DNA from: Viridibacterium sp035456105
GTDB taxonomy: Bacteria; Pseudomonadota; Gammaproteobacteria; Burkholderiales; Rhodocyclaceae
NCBI GenBank assembly: GCA_035456105.1
Contig: DATIDV010000024.1
Location: 7,729 to 71,728, forward strand
Direction: 5' to 3'
Length of the DNA stretch: 64,000 bases
Shown here: in pieces, positions 1-7,354 of the stretch
Layout: every line of letters begins with the position of its first letter
Numbering within the stretch: the first letter of the stretch is position 1
Program-made: the position numbers and the translations under genes
The notes under the pieces: model-generated
Seen by the model: the letters and a program-made list of their open reading frames with translations, nothing else
Told to the model about the DNA's origin: nothing
The model's database searches: none

Positions 1-12
1 GCAGGACCTGAT

Positions 13-95
13 GTAGGGTGGGTTCGGGAGCGCAGCGGCAACCCACCACGCATGCCGACGAACGAAGGGCGGGTTGCTTCGTCAACCTGCCCTAC
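13..95. repeat. BIME/REP-like palindromic intergenic repeat
   Basis: The outer arms GTAGGGTGGGTT (13-24) and AACCTGCCCTAC (84-95) pair at 10 of 12 positions and enclose further GGGTT/AACCC pairs, so the segment can fold as a nested hairpin. It contains no gene. Repeats of the type 'gtagggtgggtt...aaccc' are common between proteobacterial genes. It is followed by a second palindrome of different sequence (133-253). Between 254 and 336 I see nothing further. Confidence 0.6.
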
Positions 96-132
96 TCGTT
101 CGAAACCCCAAATGCTTCGTATATCTGCCTTG

Positions 133-253
133 GTAGGTCGGGTTAGCAAAGCCTAACCCGACACGCAGCGTCCCACAGTCATCCGAGCAATAGCAATGAC
201 GGCTGCAACGCATGAACATGTCGGGTTACGCCCGACAGGCTAACCCGACCTAC
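133..253. repeat. Composite palindromic repeat with perfect 15-bp outer arms
   Basis: GTAGGTCGGGTTAGC (133-147) is exactly complementary to GCTAACCCGACCTAC (239-253). An inner pair at 151-163 and 219-231 matches at 12 of 13 positions. The element can form two hairpins or one large cruciform. The motif GTCGGGTTA recurs four times in alternating orientation, as in BIME elements made from REP units. No coding potential is seen. Confidence 0.65.
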
Positions 254-336
254 AAATTGCTCCACTCCGAAATCTGCCGACTCGGCTATGCGTGCATTTC
301 GGCAAAGCGGTCTGAGCGGAAGACTGCACACTTGAG

Positions 337-744
337 TCAGGCGGCCGCGAGCTTGTCAGCGTGCCGATGGACCAGTTTCCATTCGCCTTGTTCGCGACGG
401 AAAATCTCGGTAATACGCAGATCCATAGGCGCGGCTGGCTCATGGCCTCGAACGTTGACTACCGAACGTTGAATTCCCACCCAGTACGCGAAGTCTCCGC
501 TTGCGGCCATGTGCATGATCTCGAACTCGTTCTTGCCGCCTGGAGCAAAGTGTTCGGCGCTCTTATTGTTCGCTGAAGTAACTTTGGTGGCGCCCTGAAC
601 GCAGTCGCCGTTCGGACCGAAGATTGTGGCTGGATCTTTAGTAGCAGAAATAGCCTGAAGCGGTGCCGGATCGCCGCCGGCAAATGAATCGGATGCAGCC
701 TTCCGAAGGATCATGAATTGCCTGAAGTCTTGTATGTCAGTCAC
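337..744 (-). CDS. NTF2-like / SnoaL-like (DUF4440-type) small protein
   Basis: A protein of 135 aa with the size and pattern of the NTF2-like superfamily: an N-terminal helical part, a central block around 'SGDFAYWVGIQRS', and the typical ending in which 'RITEIFRREQGEWKLVHRHAD' gives the last strands of the cone fold. I chose the GTG at 744 because GGGAGAAG lies just upstream and family members start near this point; longer reading frames have no ribosome site. Members include ketosteroid isomerase-like enzymes and stress proteins, so the substrate cannot be named. It stands alone among repeats, and a second unrelated NTF2-like gene lies at 2520-2921. Confidence 0.75.
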   Translation of the reverse strand: MTDIQDFRQFMILRKAASDSFAGGDPAPLQAISATKDPATIFGPNGDCVQGATKVTSANNKSAEHFAPGGKNEFEIMHMAASGDFAYWVGIQRSVVNVRGHEPAAPMDLRITEIFRREQGEWKLVHRHADKLAAA

Positions 745-998
745 TTCGCTTCTCCCTTGAGTTTGCAAACTAGACCTTCGGGGCCGAGAAGATTGGGGGT
801 CTTGAGATTGCCCGTGATGTTTCAAAGAAAATCTTGTGAGTGCGTTGCAAGGAATCCCAATGGAAGCCGATGGCAGGAGTCCGAAAAAGACGGCGCAATT
901 TTCATGCCCTTATGCGCAGGTACGAAGAACCGCCGCTGCGCTCGAAAATCGCTGGCGTCTCGAATCGCTCATTAGCTTCAACGCAAAAAATCCCCCAC

Positions 999-1253
999 TC
1001 AGAGGCTTTTTCTTTGGGTTTTTACAGGAGTGGCCGAACTGAAGGGCTTCTCGGATTGGGGCACAAAGGACCCATCAAACGGCGATATCTGGAACGCATC
1101 CGGATCCCATCCAGCGTCGGTCACGAGGTCTATCGCTTCCCGCGTATGACTGAAAACTCTTGCGTGTTTTTGGTCACTCACAAAGCAGACGCTATCGTCA
1201 TCACTGTTGCCGACGTAGCCCAAGCTGAACACCTGCGCGATATATCCTGACAT
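999..1253 (-). CDS. Hypothetical protein, 84 aa
   Basis: The ATG at 1253 is preceded by CGGAGA at good spacing, which supports a real start for an 84-aa product. The sequence is mildly acidic and has no signal peptide or membrane segment. It contains 'SDQKHARVFSHTREAIDLVTDAGWDPDAF', which suggests a small alpha/beta protein. I do not recognise the family. The gene is isolated, with about 250 bp of non-coding sequence on each side, and belongs to the group of small orphan genes in the first 3.8 kb. Confidence 0.5.
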   Translation of the reverse strand: MSGYIAQVFSLGYVGNSDDDSVCFVSDQKHARVFSHTREAIDLVTDAGWDPDAFQISPFDGSFVPQSEKPFSSATPVKTQRKSL

Positions 1254-1477
1254 AGCTGTCTCCGGGGTATAGGCGAGAAAAAAATATAGCGTGCGAAATT
1301 CAAAAACGAAAGGTTTCACGCCTCTGCTGGTGGGGGCCATGCAGGACGTTGGCGCCAGTCCGTCAGGCCCTCGATTCGTCAAGCTTGCTCGTCGGGCGGG
1401 TGCCGATAGGCTTGGAGTATTCGGAACCGACGGGAGCCAAAGCGCTCAAATATTGCCCGAACAACGGAGATGTTGAA

Positions 1478-1840
1478 ATGCCTAGTGTTCTCGCTTTGGG
1501 CCTGGATCCTGCCGTGGTGGACTTCAAGGAGACTCCGGGGATTACACCTGAGCTTGTCCGAGCATTCATTGAATCTCAACTGCTGCGATTGAGTGGCCAA
1601 GGATATGAAGTTGAAAGTTGTCTCGTTGATCTTGGTGAAACGGCAGAGGTCACTGCTGCCAGGCACCTTCGCGAACGAGAGTTTGACTGCATCCTGTTTG
1701 GTGCGGGGCTTCGTGCTGAACCACAGTTGTTGCTATTCGAAAAGCTCGTGAATCTGGTGCACGCAATGGCACCTGACGCGAAGATTTGTTTCAACACTAC
1801 GCCTGCCGATACGACGGAAGCTGTTCAGCGCTGGGTGTAG
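1478..1840 (+). CDS. Conserved hypothetical protein, 120 aa
   Basis: The chosen ATG follows CGGAGA by seven bases. The product looks like a compact single-domain alpha/beta protein: 'MPSVLALGLDPAVVDF' opens like a first Rossmann-type strand, 'FDCILFGAGLR' is a second hydrophobic strand followed by a glycine turn, and 'ICFNTTPADT' near the end is a third. I have the impression of similar proteins in other proteobacteria, but no function is known to me. It lies 28 bp before the DUF3224 gene on the same strand, so the two may be cotranscribed. Confidence 0.65.
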   Translation: MPSVLALGLDPAVVDFKETPGITPELVRAFIESQLLRLSGQGYEVESCLVDLGETAEVTAARHLREREFDCILFGAGLRAEPQLLLFEKLVNLVHAMAPDAKICFNTTPADTTEAVQRWV

Positions 1841-1868
1841 CTCACGCACGCATGAAAGGGCCATAGAA

Positions 1869-2276
1869 GTGTGCACACAGCAATCAAGCCGCGCTGTCGC
1901 GCGGATCAACGTTCTGAACTCCGAAGCTACGCCTTACGATGTAGGCGACAGCTCAGCGCTGATAGAGATCACTCTGACAGAGAGGTTTGCCGGAGATATG
2001 GATGGCACATCAACTGTCCGTGCGTTGCAGGTCAAGCATCGTGACGGGTCTGCCAGCATGGTGAGCTTGCAGCGATTTGTCGGAAGACTAGGGGATCGAC
2101 AAGGAACCTTTGTTCTCCAGGGTGCAGAATCCATCGAGGACGAAAAGATTCGGGCGACATGGTTTGTTGTCCCGAAGTCCGGCACCGACGGCCTCACGGG
2201 TTTGCGGGGAGAAGGCGGCTTTGAAGGGGAGTTCGGCAAAGGGTCCCTCGGCAGTCTGGACTATTGGTTTGAATGA
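1869..2276 (+). CDS. DUF3224 domain protein
   Basis: A 135-aa protein matching the DUF3224 pattern: an acidic start, 'ALIEITLTERFAGDMDGTST', then 'HRDGSASMVSLQRFVG', 'GRQGTFVLQG'-type beta strands and the end 'GTDGLTGLRGEGGFEGEFGKG...LDYWFE'. The family is predicted to form a small beta barrel related to allene-oxide-cyclase-like folds; its role is unknown. The start used is the GTG at 1869, for lack of an in-frame ATG before the conserved part; the ribosome site is weak. It follows the hypothetical gene at 1478 closely. Confidence 0.8.
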   Translation: MCTQQSSRAVARINVLNSEATPYDVGDSSALIEITLTERFAGDMDGTSTVRALQVKHRDGSASMVSLQRFVGRLGDRQGTFVLQGAESIEDEKIRATWFVVPKSGTDGLTGLRGEGGFEGEFGKGSLGSLDYWFE

Positions 2277-2329
2277 TGGACGTGCGTTCTCCATGAAGTT
2301 TCTTTTCGACTTCCCTCACACCAAAACGC

Positions 2330-2469
2330 TGTAGAAAAACTCATTTTTGGCGTGAATGTAAAACTGAGCACGACATCGCCCCTCCAGAACAGCTCCGAAT
2401 CGACGATCGTGAGTTCGGGAAGGGGCAACGGCCCCGTATAAGGATTTTGGAAATCCGAGTTTTTCTACA
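2330..2469. repeat. MITE-like element with 13-bp terminal inverted repeats
   Basis: TGTAGAAAAACTC at 2330-2342 is repeated in exact inverted orientation at 2457-2469. The 114 bp between them carry no reading frame of note. The size and ends fit a miniature inverted-repeat transposable element or an IS deletion remnant. No clear target-site duplication is visible. It occupies the gap between the DUF3224 and NTF2-like genes. Confidence 0.55.
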
Positions 2470-2519
2470 CCCTCGTTGGGCGCTATAACTAGCTAACGAG
2501 TGCTAGCTAAGGAGCATTC

Positions 2520-2921
2520 ATGCGCAACGATGAAGAGCAAATCCGACAGCTCGTAGCCAACTGGATGACGGCAACCAGAGCAGGTGATGTAGATGCGGTC
2601 CTGAGTCTAGTGGCTGACGATGTTGTCTTTTTGATGCCTGGGCGGCCACCCATGCGCAAAGACGAGTTCGCTGAAATATCCAAATCCCAAGCCAGGGCAG
2701 ATGGCCCGAAAATCGATGGCAGCTGCGAGATCCAAGAGATCAGGGTTCTGGGAAGCTGGGCATTTATGTGGTCAAAACTGACCGTTGCCGTAACGCCCGA
2801 TAGTTCGCCGCCCATCGAGCGTCTTGGTCACACGCTGACAATCTTCAAGAAGGAAGCGGGGAAATGGGTCATTGCTCGAGACGCAAATCTTCTCTCGCCT
2901 GTGCAGCAACCACCCACATGA
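2520..2921 (+). CDS. NTF2-like protein of the SgcJ/EcaC/YybH type
   Basis: The 133-aa product starts at an ATG preceded by AAGGAG five bases upstream. It has the classical NTF2-like order: helix 'EEQIRQLVANWMTATRAGDVDAVLSLVADDVVFLMPG', a middle helix, then the strands 'IQEIRVLGSWAFMWSKLTVAV', 'GHTLTIFKKEAGKWVIARDANLL'. This is the SgcJ/EcaC oxidoreductase-like or YybH subfamily, small proteins of mostly unknown substrate. There is no signal peptide, so it is cytoplasmic. It is not closely similar to the NTF2-like protein at 337-744. A MITE-like element lies upstream and a dispersed repeat downstream. Confidence 0.85.
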   Translation: MRNDEEQIRQLVANWMTATRAGDVDAVLSLVADDVVFLMPGRPPMRKDEFAEISKSQARADGPKIDGSCEIQEIRVLGSWAFMWSKLTVAVTPDSSPPIERLGHTLTIFKKEAGKWVIARDANLLSPVQQPPT

Positions 2922-2928
2922 CACCAAA

Positions 2929-3022
2929 TCCTTCCATCGAGAGGGCTCGCCCGCAAGCTGCGCTTGTGGGTCCCCTTCGCGGCTTCGCCGCTGCGATGGC
3001 CCCTCAGGTCAAACGCCAGACA
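2929..3022. repeat. Dispersed intergenic repeat of the 'NPSIER...VKR' type
   Basis: In the + strand this segment reads as PNPSIERARP...APQVKR after the stop of the preceding gene. From memory, this translated tail recurs beside many unrelated genes in beta- and gammaproteobacteria. It holds the complementary stretches 'cttcgcggcttcgccgc' that fold into a hairpin, and it ends in 'gtcaaacg', loosely like the core of integron attC sites. It is intergenic. Confidence 0.4.
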
Positions 3023-3046
3023 TCGCAACAGCGGAGGGAGACACAA

Positions 3047-3325
3047 ATGGACGACGATCTTCATCTCATGTCGCGAGAACAACTCATTTCTGAGGTGTGC
3101 AGGCTTCGCGACGGCATCCGAAAACATCGAGACAGTACGGGGCAAGAGCTGTGCTGGCATCACCCCGCTTTATGGAGTTTGCTGCCCGAAAAGTCAGATC
3201 CCATGCCGGCTGTTCCGGAGTGGCCGCAATTCATGGCCGGATGTATTCAATATCGCTCGTCTCTTGACACGCAGGTGCCGAATGCCCCGTGCACTAAAAA
3301 ACCGTACGGCGACGACGATGCATAA
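3047..3325 (+). CDS. Conserved hypothetical protein, 92 aa
   Basis: The ATG at 3047 follows GGAGGGA and begins 'MDDDLHLMSREQLISEV'. The 92-aa product has an N-terminal helix with 'LRDGIRKHRDSTGQELCWHHPALWSLLPEK' and then 'PEWPQFMAGCIQYRSSLD'. Short proteins with this HRDSTG...CWHHPALW pattern seem familiar to me from beta- and gammaproteobacteria, but I know no function. There is no export signal. The C-terminus runs into another repeat-like stretch (translated as 'NHAFKRT' in another frame just downstream). Confidence 0.65.
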   Translation: MDDDLHLMSREQLISEVCRLRDGIRKHRDSTGQELCWHHPALWSLLPEKSDPMPAVPEWPQFMAGCIQYRSSLDTQVPNAPCTKKPYGDDDA

Positions 3326-3407
3326 CCATGCGTTCAAACGGACCGTGCCAGCGGGGTAGCCTGGCCTCGTCAGGTGAAATGGCGCGTCATCTACTCTGGG
3401 GCACATC

Positions 3408-3767
3408 ATGGGTATCTCACTGGCTTGGGTCGCTGTAGAAGAACTGAGTGCCGACGAAATATTGTCGCTGCTGTTTTTGGGCAGGACAGGGGCGTCCCGC
3501 ACGTTTGCATGGGGCTCGATTCCGTAAGGAGCAGCACATCGGGGACTGTGCCCGAGCCGTGCGCTCAAAAAGCATGCGGCGGTGCTCTCCGATGAGACGC
3601 TGTGCCAGGCGGTGCATTTCGCGCTCGAAGAAAACATCTATTGCAACTTCAACGCCACCGAAATTGCCCTCAAGGAAATTACGCGCCGCGCAGACCTCGC
3701 CGCCCAATTGGAGGCGGTCAGGATCTTTCACTCGGCCTGCACCTGGTACGAGGCGGGCCACCCCTGA
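3408..3767 (+). pseudogene. Decayed gene interrupted by an in-frame TAA
   Basis: Two coding-like segments lie in the same frame. The first (3408-3524) begins 'MGISLAWVAVEELSADEIL', and the second runs from about 3570 to 3767 with 'SDETLCQAVHFALEENIYCNFNATE'. They are separated by TAA at 3525-3527 and about 45 bp whose best translation appears to be in the next frame ('EQHIGDCARAVRSK'). This suggests one ancestral protein of about 120 aa with a stop and one or two small frameshifts. The family is not recognised. The part from 3582 could still be read as a 61-aa product but has no convincing ribosome site. Confidence 0.45.
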
Positions 3768-4088
3768 GTGACTGGGACAGCGGTTCGCAAAACAGAAGAG
3801 CCATCCTCCTTTTCTGCTGCGAAGGGCCGCTTTGGCCGATGACTTGCCGATGGCATGTCGTTGCGACCAAACGCAGATCGTTGCAACCCCGCAGCCAGCG
3901 AAGGCGTCAGGACCGCAACGGGGTCTAAAGTTGCTGTTCAGCGCATCCGGCAGATTGCTCAAGTGCCGCCAACGCAGCGGTCAAGTTGGCGAGATAAGAG
4001 CTCACTCGTGAGCCTATGTCGCAATCAGGAAGAATCCGGCTGTGACGGAGGTTGGAAGCGTCGTGATTTCATGTTCCAGCTGCAGCCT
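3768..4088. other. Non-coding gap, nothing recognised
   Basis: This 321-bp stretch between the decayed gene and the end of the sigma-factor gene has no reading frame with a ribosome site and no clear hairpin with a T tract. It may hold further remains of the decayed gene upstream, but I cannot support a call. Confidence 0.4.
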
Positions 4089-5024
4089 TCAGAAAGCTTC
4101 CCCCACATACCGCGCATACCGAAAATCCCTGATCCCCACCACACGCCCCTCGGCATCGAAATCCACAAACACCATATAGCCCGGCGCGCCCACTCCTTCG
4201 TGAGCTTCGGTGTTCATCCATAGCGCCGGCCTGCCTTCGACCTCGATCACACTCATGTGCAGGTCGTGGGTCTTGGCGGCGTAGTTGGTGAAGTATTCGC
4301 CCTGCTTCATGTCGTATGGCTTGCGGCGTGCGACGAGGTCGAGGCGTGCGCTGTCGGCGAGCAGGTCGCGCAGGCCATCCCAGTCCCCCGAGTTGAAGCG
4401 ATCTGCATAGGCGCTGAGAAGTGCCTGGTCGTGTTGCGAGAGCGCGGGTGGCGGCAAAGTGCCTTCCGATTGAGTGGAGAGTTCGCGCAGGCGCGTGCGG
4501 CCGCGATGCAGGGCGGCCTTGATGGCGGGTACGGTGCTTTCCATTACCTGCGCGGCTTCTTCGGCTTCGTAGCCGAGCACATCGCTGAGGATGACGGCGC
4601 TGCGTTGCGCGGGCGCGAGGTGCATGAAGGTGCGCAGGGCGGCGGTGGCGACGTGGCGGCTGTCGGCGCTGGCCTGCGGGTCGATGGCCATGCCGGCGGC
4701 ATCGTCGATGAAGGCGTTTTTGTCTTCGTCGAACAGTGCGCGATCGCGTGCGCGCTTGCGCAGGAAATCCATGGCGGTGTTGTGCGCAATGCGGAACAGC
4801 CAGCCTTCGACGTGCTGAACGGCCTGCGCGTTATAGCGCGCGTTGGCCTTGATGAGGGTTTCCTGGACGATGTCTTCGCCGTCGAGCACGGAGCCGGTCA
4901 TGCGGGCGCAGTAGCGGTGGAGTCGCGCGCGCAGCTGGATCATGAGCTGGGGGAAGTCGGGGTCGGGGAGGTCGCTGGCGTAGGGATGGTTTTCCATGGG
5001 GCGTGGCACGGGTTGCTTTGTCAT
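4089..5024 (-). CDS. ECF RNA polymerase sigma factor with C-terminal SnoaL-like domain
   Basis: A 311-aa ECF sigma factor. Region 2 is seen around residues 25-95 ('DGEDIVQETLIKANARY', 'VEGWLFRIAHNTAMDFLRKR') and region 4 around 125-185 ('PAQRSAVILSDVLGYEAEEAAQVMESTVPAIKAALHRGRTRL'). The last 110 residues form an extra SnoaL/NTF2-like domain ('LLSAYADRFNSGDWDGLRDLLADSARL' onwards). Sigma factors with such a tail usually lack an anti-sigma factor and use the tail for control. The start ATG overlaps the stop of a 24-aa leader frame, which favours this start by coupling. A divergent monooxygenase-like gene is the likely target or partner. Confidence 0.9.
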   Translation of the reverse strand: MTKQPVPRPMENHPYASDLPDPDFPQLMIQLRARLHRYCARMTGSVLDGEDIVQETLIKANARYNAQAVQHVEGWLFRIAHNTAMDFLRKRARDRALFDEDKNAFIDDAAGMAIDPQASADSRHVATAALRTFMHLAPAQRSAVILSDVLGYEAEEAAQVMESTVPAIKAALHRGRTRLRELSTQSEGTLPPPALSQHDQALLSAYADRFNSGDWDGLRDLLADSARLDLVARRKPYDMKQGEYFTNYAAKTHDLHMSVIEVEGRPALWMNTEAHEGVGAPGYMVFVDFDAEGRVVGIRDFRYARYVGEAF

Positions 5025-5095
5025 TCAGGGTAGACGCTGGCCGCGGCGCGAAGGATGCGGGGCGCGATAAAAATATTCCTGAACACGTTCAGCAT
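5021..5095 (-). CDS. 24-aa leader peptide coupled to the sigma factor gene
   Basis: The ATG at 5095 has a strong AGGAG site nine bases upstream. The frame of 24 codons ends in a TGA that overlaps the ATG of the ECF sigma gene by four bases (ATGA), the arrangement of translational coupling. The peptide starts MLNVFRNIFIAPRIL and is hydrophobic and basic, so it could sit at a membrane. The sigma gene itself has no ribosome site, so ribosomes finishing this peptide may be what starts sigma synthesis. Expression is not proven. Confidence 0.5.
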   Translation of the reverse strand: MLNVFRNIFIAPRILRAAASVYPE

Positions 5096-5197
5096 CGTTT
5101 CTCTCCTCTGCTTCGTCTTTGCATGAGTAGGCACCTTGCCTGCGGCGGCCGGATGTATGGCCGTCACCCCTGACCTTTTTTTTGAAGGAGCAAAGAC

Positions 5198-5530
5198 ATG
5201 AGCAGCAAGATGAAAACCGTAATGGTCAGCTATACGCTGAAGCCGGCGTGCGTGGCGGAGAACGAGGCATTGATTGCCAAGGTGTTCGAGCAGATCGGGC
5301 GCGACCGGCCCGAGGGCTTGAGCTACAGCGTGGCGCGGCAGGCCGATGGTGTGAGCTACAGGCACGTCGCCGTGTGGCCGGAAGGCGAGGAGAACCCCTT
5401 GCTGAAGCTGTCGTCGTTCGAGCGTTATCGTGAAGGCGTCAAGGATCGCGTGCTGGCGCCGCCTGAACGGGTGGAGATGGTGTCCATCGGTCATTACGAC
5501 GGCGTGTCGCAGGCGCTGAGCGTGGCGTGA
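5198..5530 (+). CDS. Antibiotic-biosynthesis-monooxygenase-like (ABM/dimeric barrel) protein
   Basis: A 110-aa protein preceded by GAAGGAG. Its pattern 'VMVSYTLKPACVAENEALIAKVFEQI...RPEGLSYSVAR..DGVSYRHVAVW' followed by 'SFERYREGVKDRVLAPPE' fits the ferredoxin-like dimeric alpha-beta barrel of the ABM family. Proteins of this fold include small quinone monooxygenases and heme-degrading enzymes; no catalytic residue can be assigned here. It is transcribed away from the ECF sigma factor across a 102-bp gap, so it is a plausible member of that regulon. Two copies of dispersed repeats follow it. Confidence 0.65.
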   Translation: MSSKMKTVMVSYTLKPACVAENEALIAKVFEQIGRDRPEGLSYSVARQADGVSYRHVAVWPEGEENPLLKLSSFERYREGVKDRVLAPPERVEMVSIGHYDGVSQALSVA

Positions 5531-5540
5531 TCTGTCTGGC

Positions 5541-5651
5541 GTAGGGTGGAACGCCGCAGGCGGTTCCGCCGGATTCAGGACCGATGCGTCCCTTACGTAA
5601 GGCCGCCCATGGGGCGGCTGGCGGAATCTCCTTTGGAGCGCCTCCCTACGC
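5541..5651. repeat. Dispersed palindromic repeat, copy A
   Basis: It begins GTAGGGTGGAACGCCGC, ends CTCCCTAC, and has the inner stem GGCGGTTCCGCC. The same framework is present at 5790-5895 and 17319-17440 in this orientation and at 13521-13651 inverted. Each copy is about 110 bp, lies between genes and has a central GATGCGT(GCGCTGCAT) block followed by a GCCGCC...GGCGGC stem. This looks like a genome-specific intergenic family. Confidence 0.7.
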
Positions 5652-5683
5652 TTCACCCACCCGTTGCGGGGTCAATGAATGCA

Positions 5684-5781
5684 ACCCGGATGGGAGGCTG
5701 CGAGCCGTAATCCGGGGCTGATGGTGGATCCACGCGCAGAGCCCAGGATTCCGTGGCCTTCGGCCCACCCATCCGGGCTAC
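5684..5781. repeat. Palindromic repeat with CCCGGATGGG arms
   Basis: CCCGGATGGG (5687-5696) is complementary to CCCATCCGGG (5768-5777), giving a stem around about 70 bp that also contains 'aatccgggg...gcccaggatt'. Repeats of the form 'gtagcccggatgg...' are widespread between proteobacterial genes. It sits between dispersed-repeat copies A and B, so 5541-5895 is a repeat cluster with no gene. Confidence 0.6.
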
Positions 5782-5789
5782 GCGCTGGC

Positions 5790-5895
5790 GCAGGGCGGAA
5801 CTCCGCTAGAGGTTCCGCCGGGTTGGGGCTGATGCGTGCGCTGCATCAAGCCACCTCCGGCGGCGGGCGGAATCGCCGGGGGCCAGACGCCCTGC
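5790..5895. repeat. Dispersed palindromic repeat, copy B
   Basis: It starts GCAGGGCGGAACTCCGC, with the stem GGTTCCGCC and the central block CTGATGCGTGCGCTGCATCA, and ends in GCCCTGC, complementary to its start. It is the same family as 5541-5651. From 5896 to 6107 nothing further is recognised. Confidence 0.65.
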
Positions 5896-6107
5896 AGCCA
5901 CTACCCAACCCGGAGGTCGCGGGCGTTGCATTGATCAGCTGATCCGAGTGGGCGCATGCGGCGGTGCCTGCGCATATGCGGAATGACACCGGGTTGGACA
6001 TTTCGTCCAGAACCAAGGCATTGCGACGGAGTGTGAATAGGGTCGCAGGCATGGTCGGCGACAATGGGGCAGAATCGCGAATCCCCCTAAAGTTATGCCT
6101 TGTAGCT

Positions 6108-6590
6108 ATGCAGATTGAGATGTTTATTGCGCTCGGGTTCGCCGTCGCGGGCCTGGCGTTCATTGCCCTTGCGCTGTGGTGGCGCGCACGCATCAAAGCG
6201 AGTATCGAGCAAGGTTTCTCATCGACACATGTGATGACCGACGATGAGCTGGCCATGTTTCACAGGATCAAGCTGGCCGACCCCGCCTTCCTGGTGCTGC
6301 CGCAAGTGCCTTTAGCTCGCGTGCTCACAGTGCGCGACGACAGGAATCAAGAGGGCCTGCGCCTGATTGACGACCAGACCGTTGATTTCGTTGTTTGCGA
6401 TGAAGCTAGCCGTGTACTGGCTGTCATTGAACTTGATAGAGACGCCAAGCTCGGGGGCGCCGCGAAGCTCAAGGAAACAATGCTATTGGCTGCAGGTCTT
6501 CGTGTTCTGCGCTGGCGCATCGGCGAGTTGCCTAGCAGTGACGCGATACGCCTTCAGGTCGCCGGACAGATCTGGCAAGGCGCTCGCTAG
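6108..6590 (+). CDS. Membrane-anchored DUF2726 protein
   Basis: From the ATG at 6108 the product is 160 aa: a single N-terminal transmembrane helix ('FIALGFAVAGLAFIALALWW', residues 5-24), a short basic turn, then a soluble DUF2726 domain with 'LVLPQVPLARVLTVR', 'DFVVCDEASRVLAVIELD' and 'KLKETMLLAAGLRVLRWR'. DUF2726 has a restriction-endonuclease-like pattern (D...ELD...K), seen in proteins also carrying topoisomerase zinc fingers; activity is not shown. The start is uncertain (another ATG at 6120), and neither has a strong ribosome site. A terminator follows at 6614. Confidence 0.7.
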   Translation: MQIEMFIALGFAVAGLAFIALALWWRARIKASIEQGFSSTHVMTDDELAMFHRIKLADPAFLVLPQVPLARVLTVRDDRNQEGLRLIDDQTVDFVVCDEASRVLAVIELDRDAKLGGAAKLKETMLLAAGLRVLRWRIGELPSSDAIRLQVAGQIWQGAR

Positions 6591-6613
6591 GGGACGTTAC
6601 GAACGCCCGTACG

Positions 6614-6643
6614 AAAAAAAGCCCTCTGATTGAGGGCTTTTTC
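6614..6643. terminator. Bidirectional intrinsic terminator
   Basis: A run of seven A is followed by GCCCTCTGATTGAGGGC and then TTTTTC. The 6-bp stem with A and T tracts can terminate both the DUF2726 gene from the left and the CoA-transferase operon from the right. Confidence 0.85.
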
Positions 6644-6684
6644 TGTTGAGGCACTGCAAGCCCATTGCAGGCCCATTGCAGGCC

Positions 6685-7335
6685 TTAAAGGCTCATCGTC
6701 GGTACTGTGTCCGGCAAGTCCAGCGTGGCCTCGGTGGCGGCGAGCACGTCGGCCACGCTGACGCCCGGTGCGGTTTCCAGCAGGCGTGCGCGGCCGTCGG
6801 CGAAGGCGATCACCGCCATGTCGGTGACCACGATGTCGATGCGGCGTGCAGAGGTCAGTGGCAGGCTGCATTCGCGCACGATCTTCGCCTTGCCCTTGGC
6901 GGTGTGCTGCATGGCGACCACCACGCGCTTGGCGCCGGTGACGAGGTCCATCGCGCCGCCCATGCCGGGCACCATCTTGCCGGGAATGGTCCAGTTGGCG
7001 AGTCGCCCCGTTTCGTCCACCTGCAGTCCGCCGAGGACGGTGACGTCGAGATGCCCGCCGCGAATCAGTGCGAATGACATTGCGCTATCGAACGCGCAGG
7101 CGCCGGGCAGGGCCGACACCGGCTTGCCACCCGCGTCGGTGAGGAAGCGCTGGGCCATGCCGGGCTCGGGCACCGGGCCCGTGCCGATGAGGCCGTTCTC
7201 GGACTGGAAGTAGACATGTATGCCTGCCGGCACGTAATTGGCTACCTGCGTGGGGATGCCGATGCCGAGGTTGACGAGCATGCCGTCGCGCAGTTCCTGG
7301 GCGATCCGCCGGGCAATGATTTCCTGTGCGTCCAT
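6685..7335 (-). CDS. 3-oxoacid / acetate CoA-transferase, beta subunit
   Basis: A 216-aa protein with the family I CoA-transferase beta-subunit signature near residue 45: 'FQSENGLIGTGP', in which the glutamate forms the covalent CoA thioester. The N-terminal 'ELRDGMLVNLGIGIPTQVANYVP' and 'GGLQVDETGRLANWTIPGKMVPGMGGAMDLVTGAK' are typical of AtoA/ScoB/PcaJ. It works as a complex with the alpha subunit encoded 19 bp upstream, moving CoA between acyl-CoA and a short-chain keto or fatty acid. Substrate choice (acetoacetate, 3-oxoadipate or acetate) cannot be told from sequence; no other ketone-body genes lie nearby. Confidence 0.93.
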   Translation of the reverse strand: MDAQEIIARRIAQELRDGMLVNLGIGIPTQVANYVPAGIHVYFQSENGLIGTGPVPEPGMAQRFLTDAGGKPVSALPGACAFDSAMSFALIRGGHLDVTVLGGLQVDETGRLANWTIPGKMVPGMGGAMDLVTGAKRVVVAMQHTAKGKAKIVRECSLPLTSARRIDIVVTDMAVIAFADGRARLLETAPGVSVADVLAATEATLDLPDTVPTMSL

Positions 7336-7354
7336 GTTCGGTCACCTGCCTTGT

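Noticed and set aside
4089..5024. ECF41-type sigma factor
   Set aside because: A SnoaL-like tail is present, but I did not find the NPDKL and WLPEPL motifs that define ECF41, so no group is assigned.
4257..5033. 258-aa frame antisense to the sigma factor
   Set aside because: It is the mirror of a GC-rich gene, rich in Gly/Ala/Val/Glu, with no ribosome site and no family pattern.
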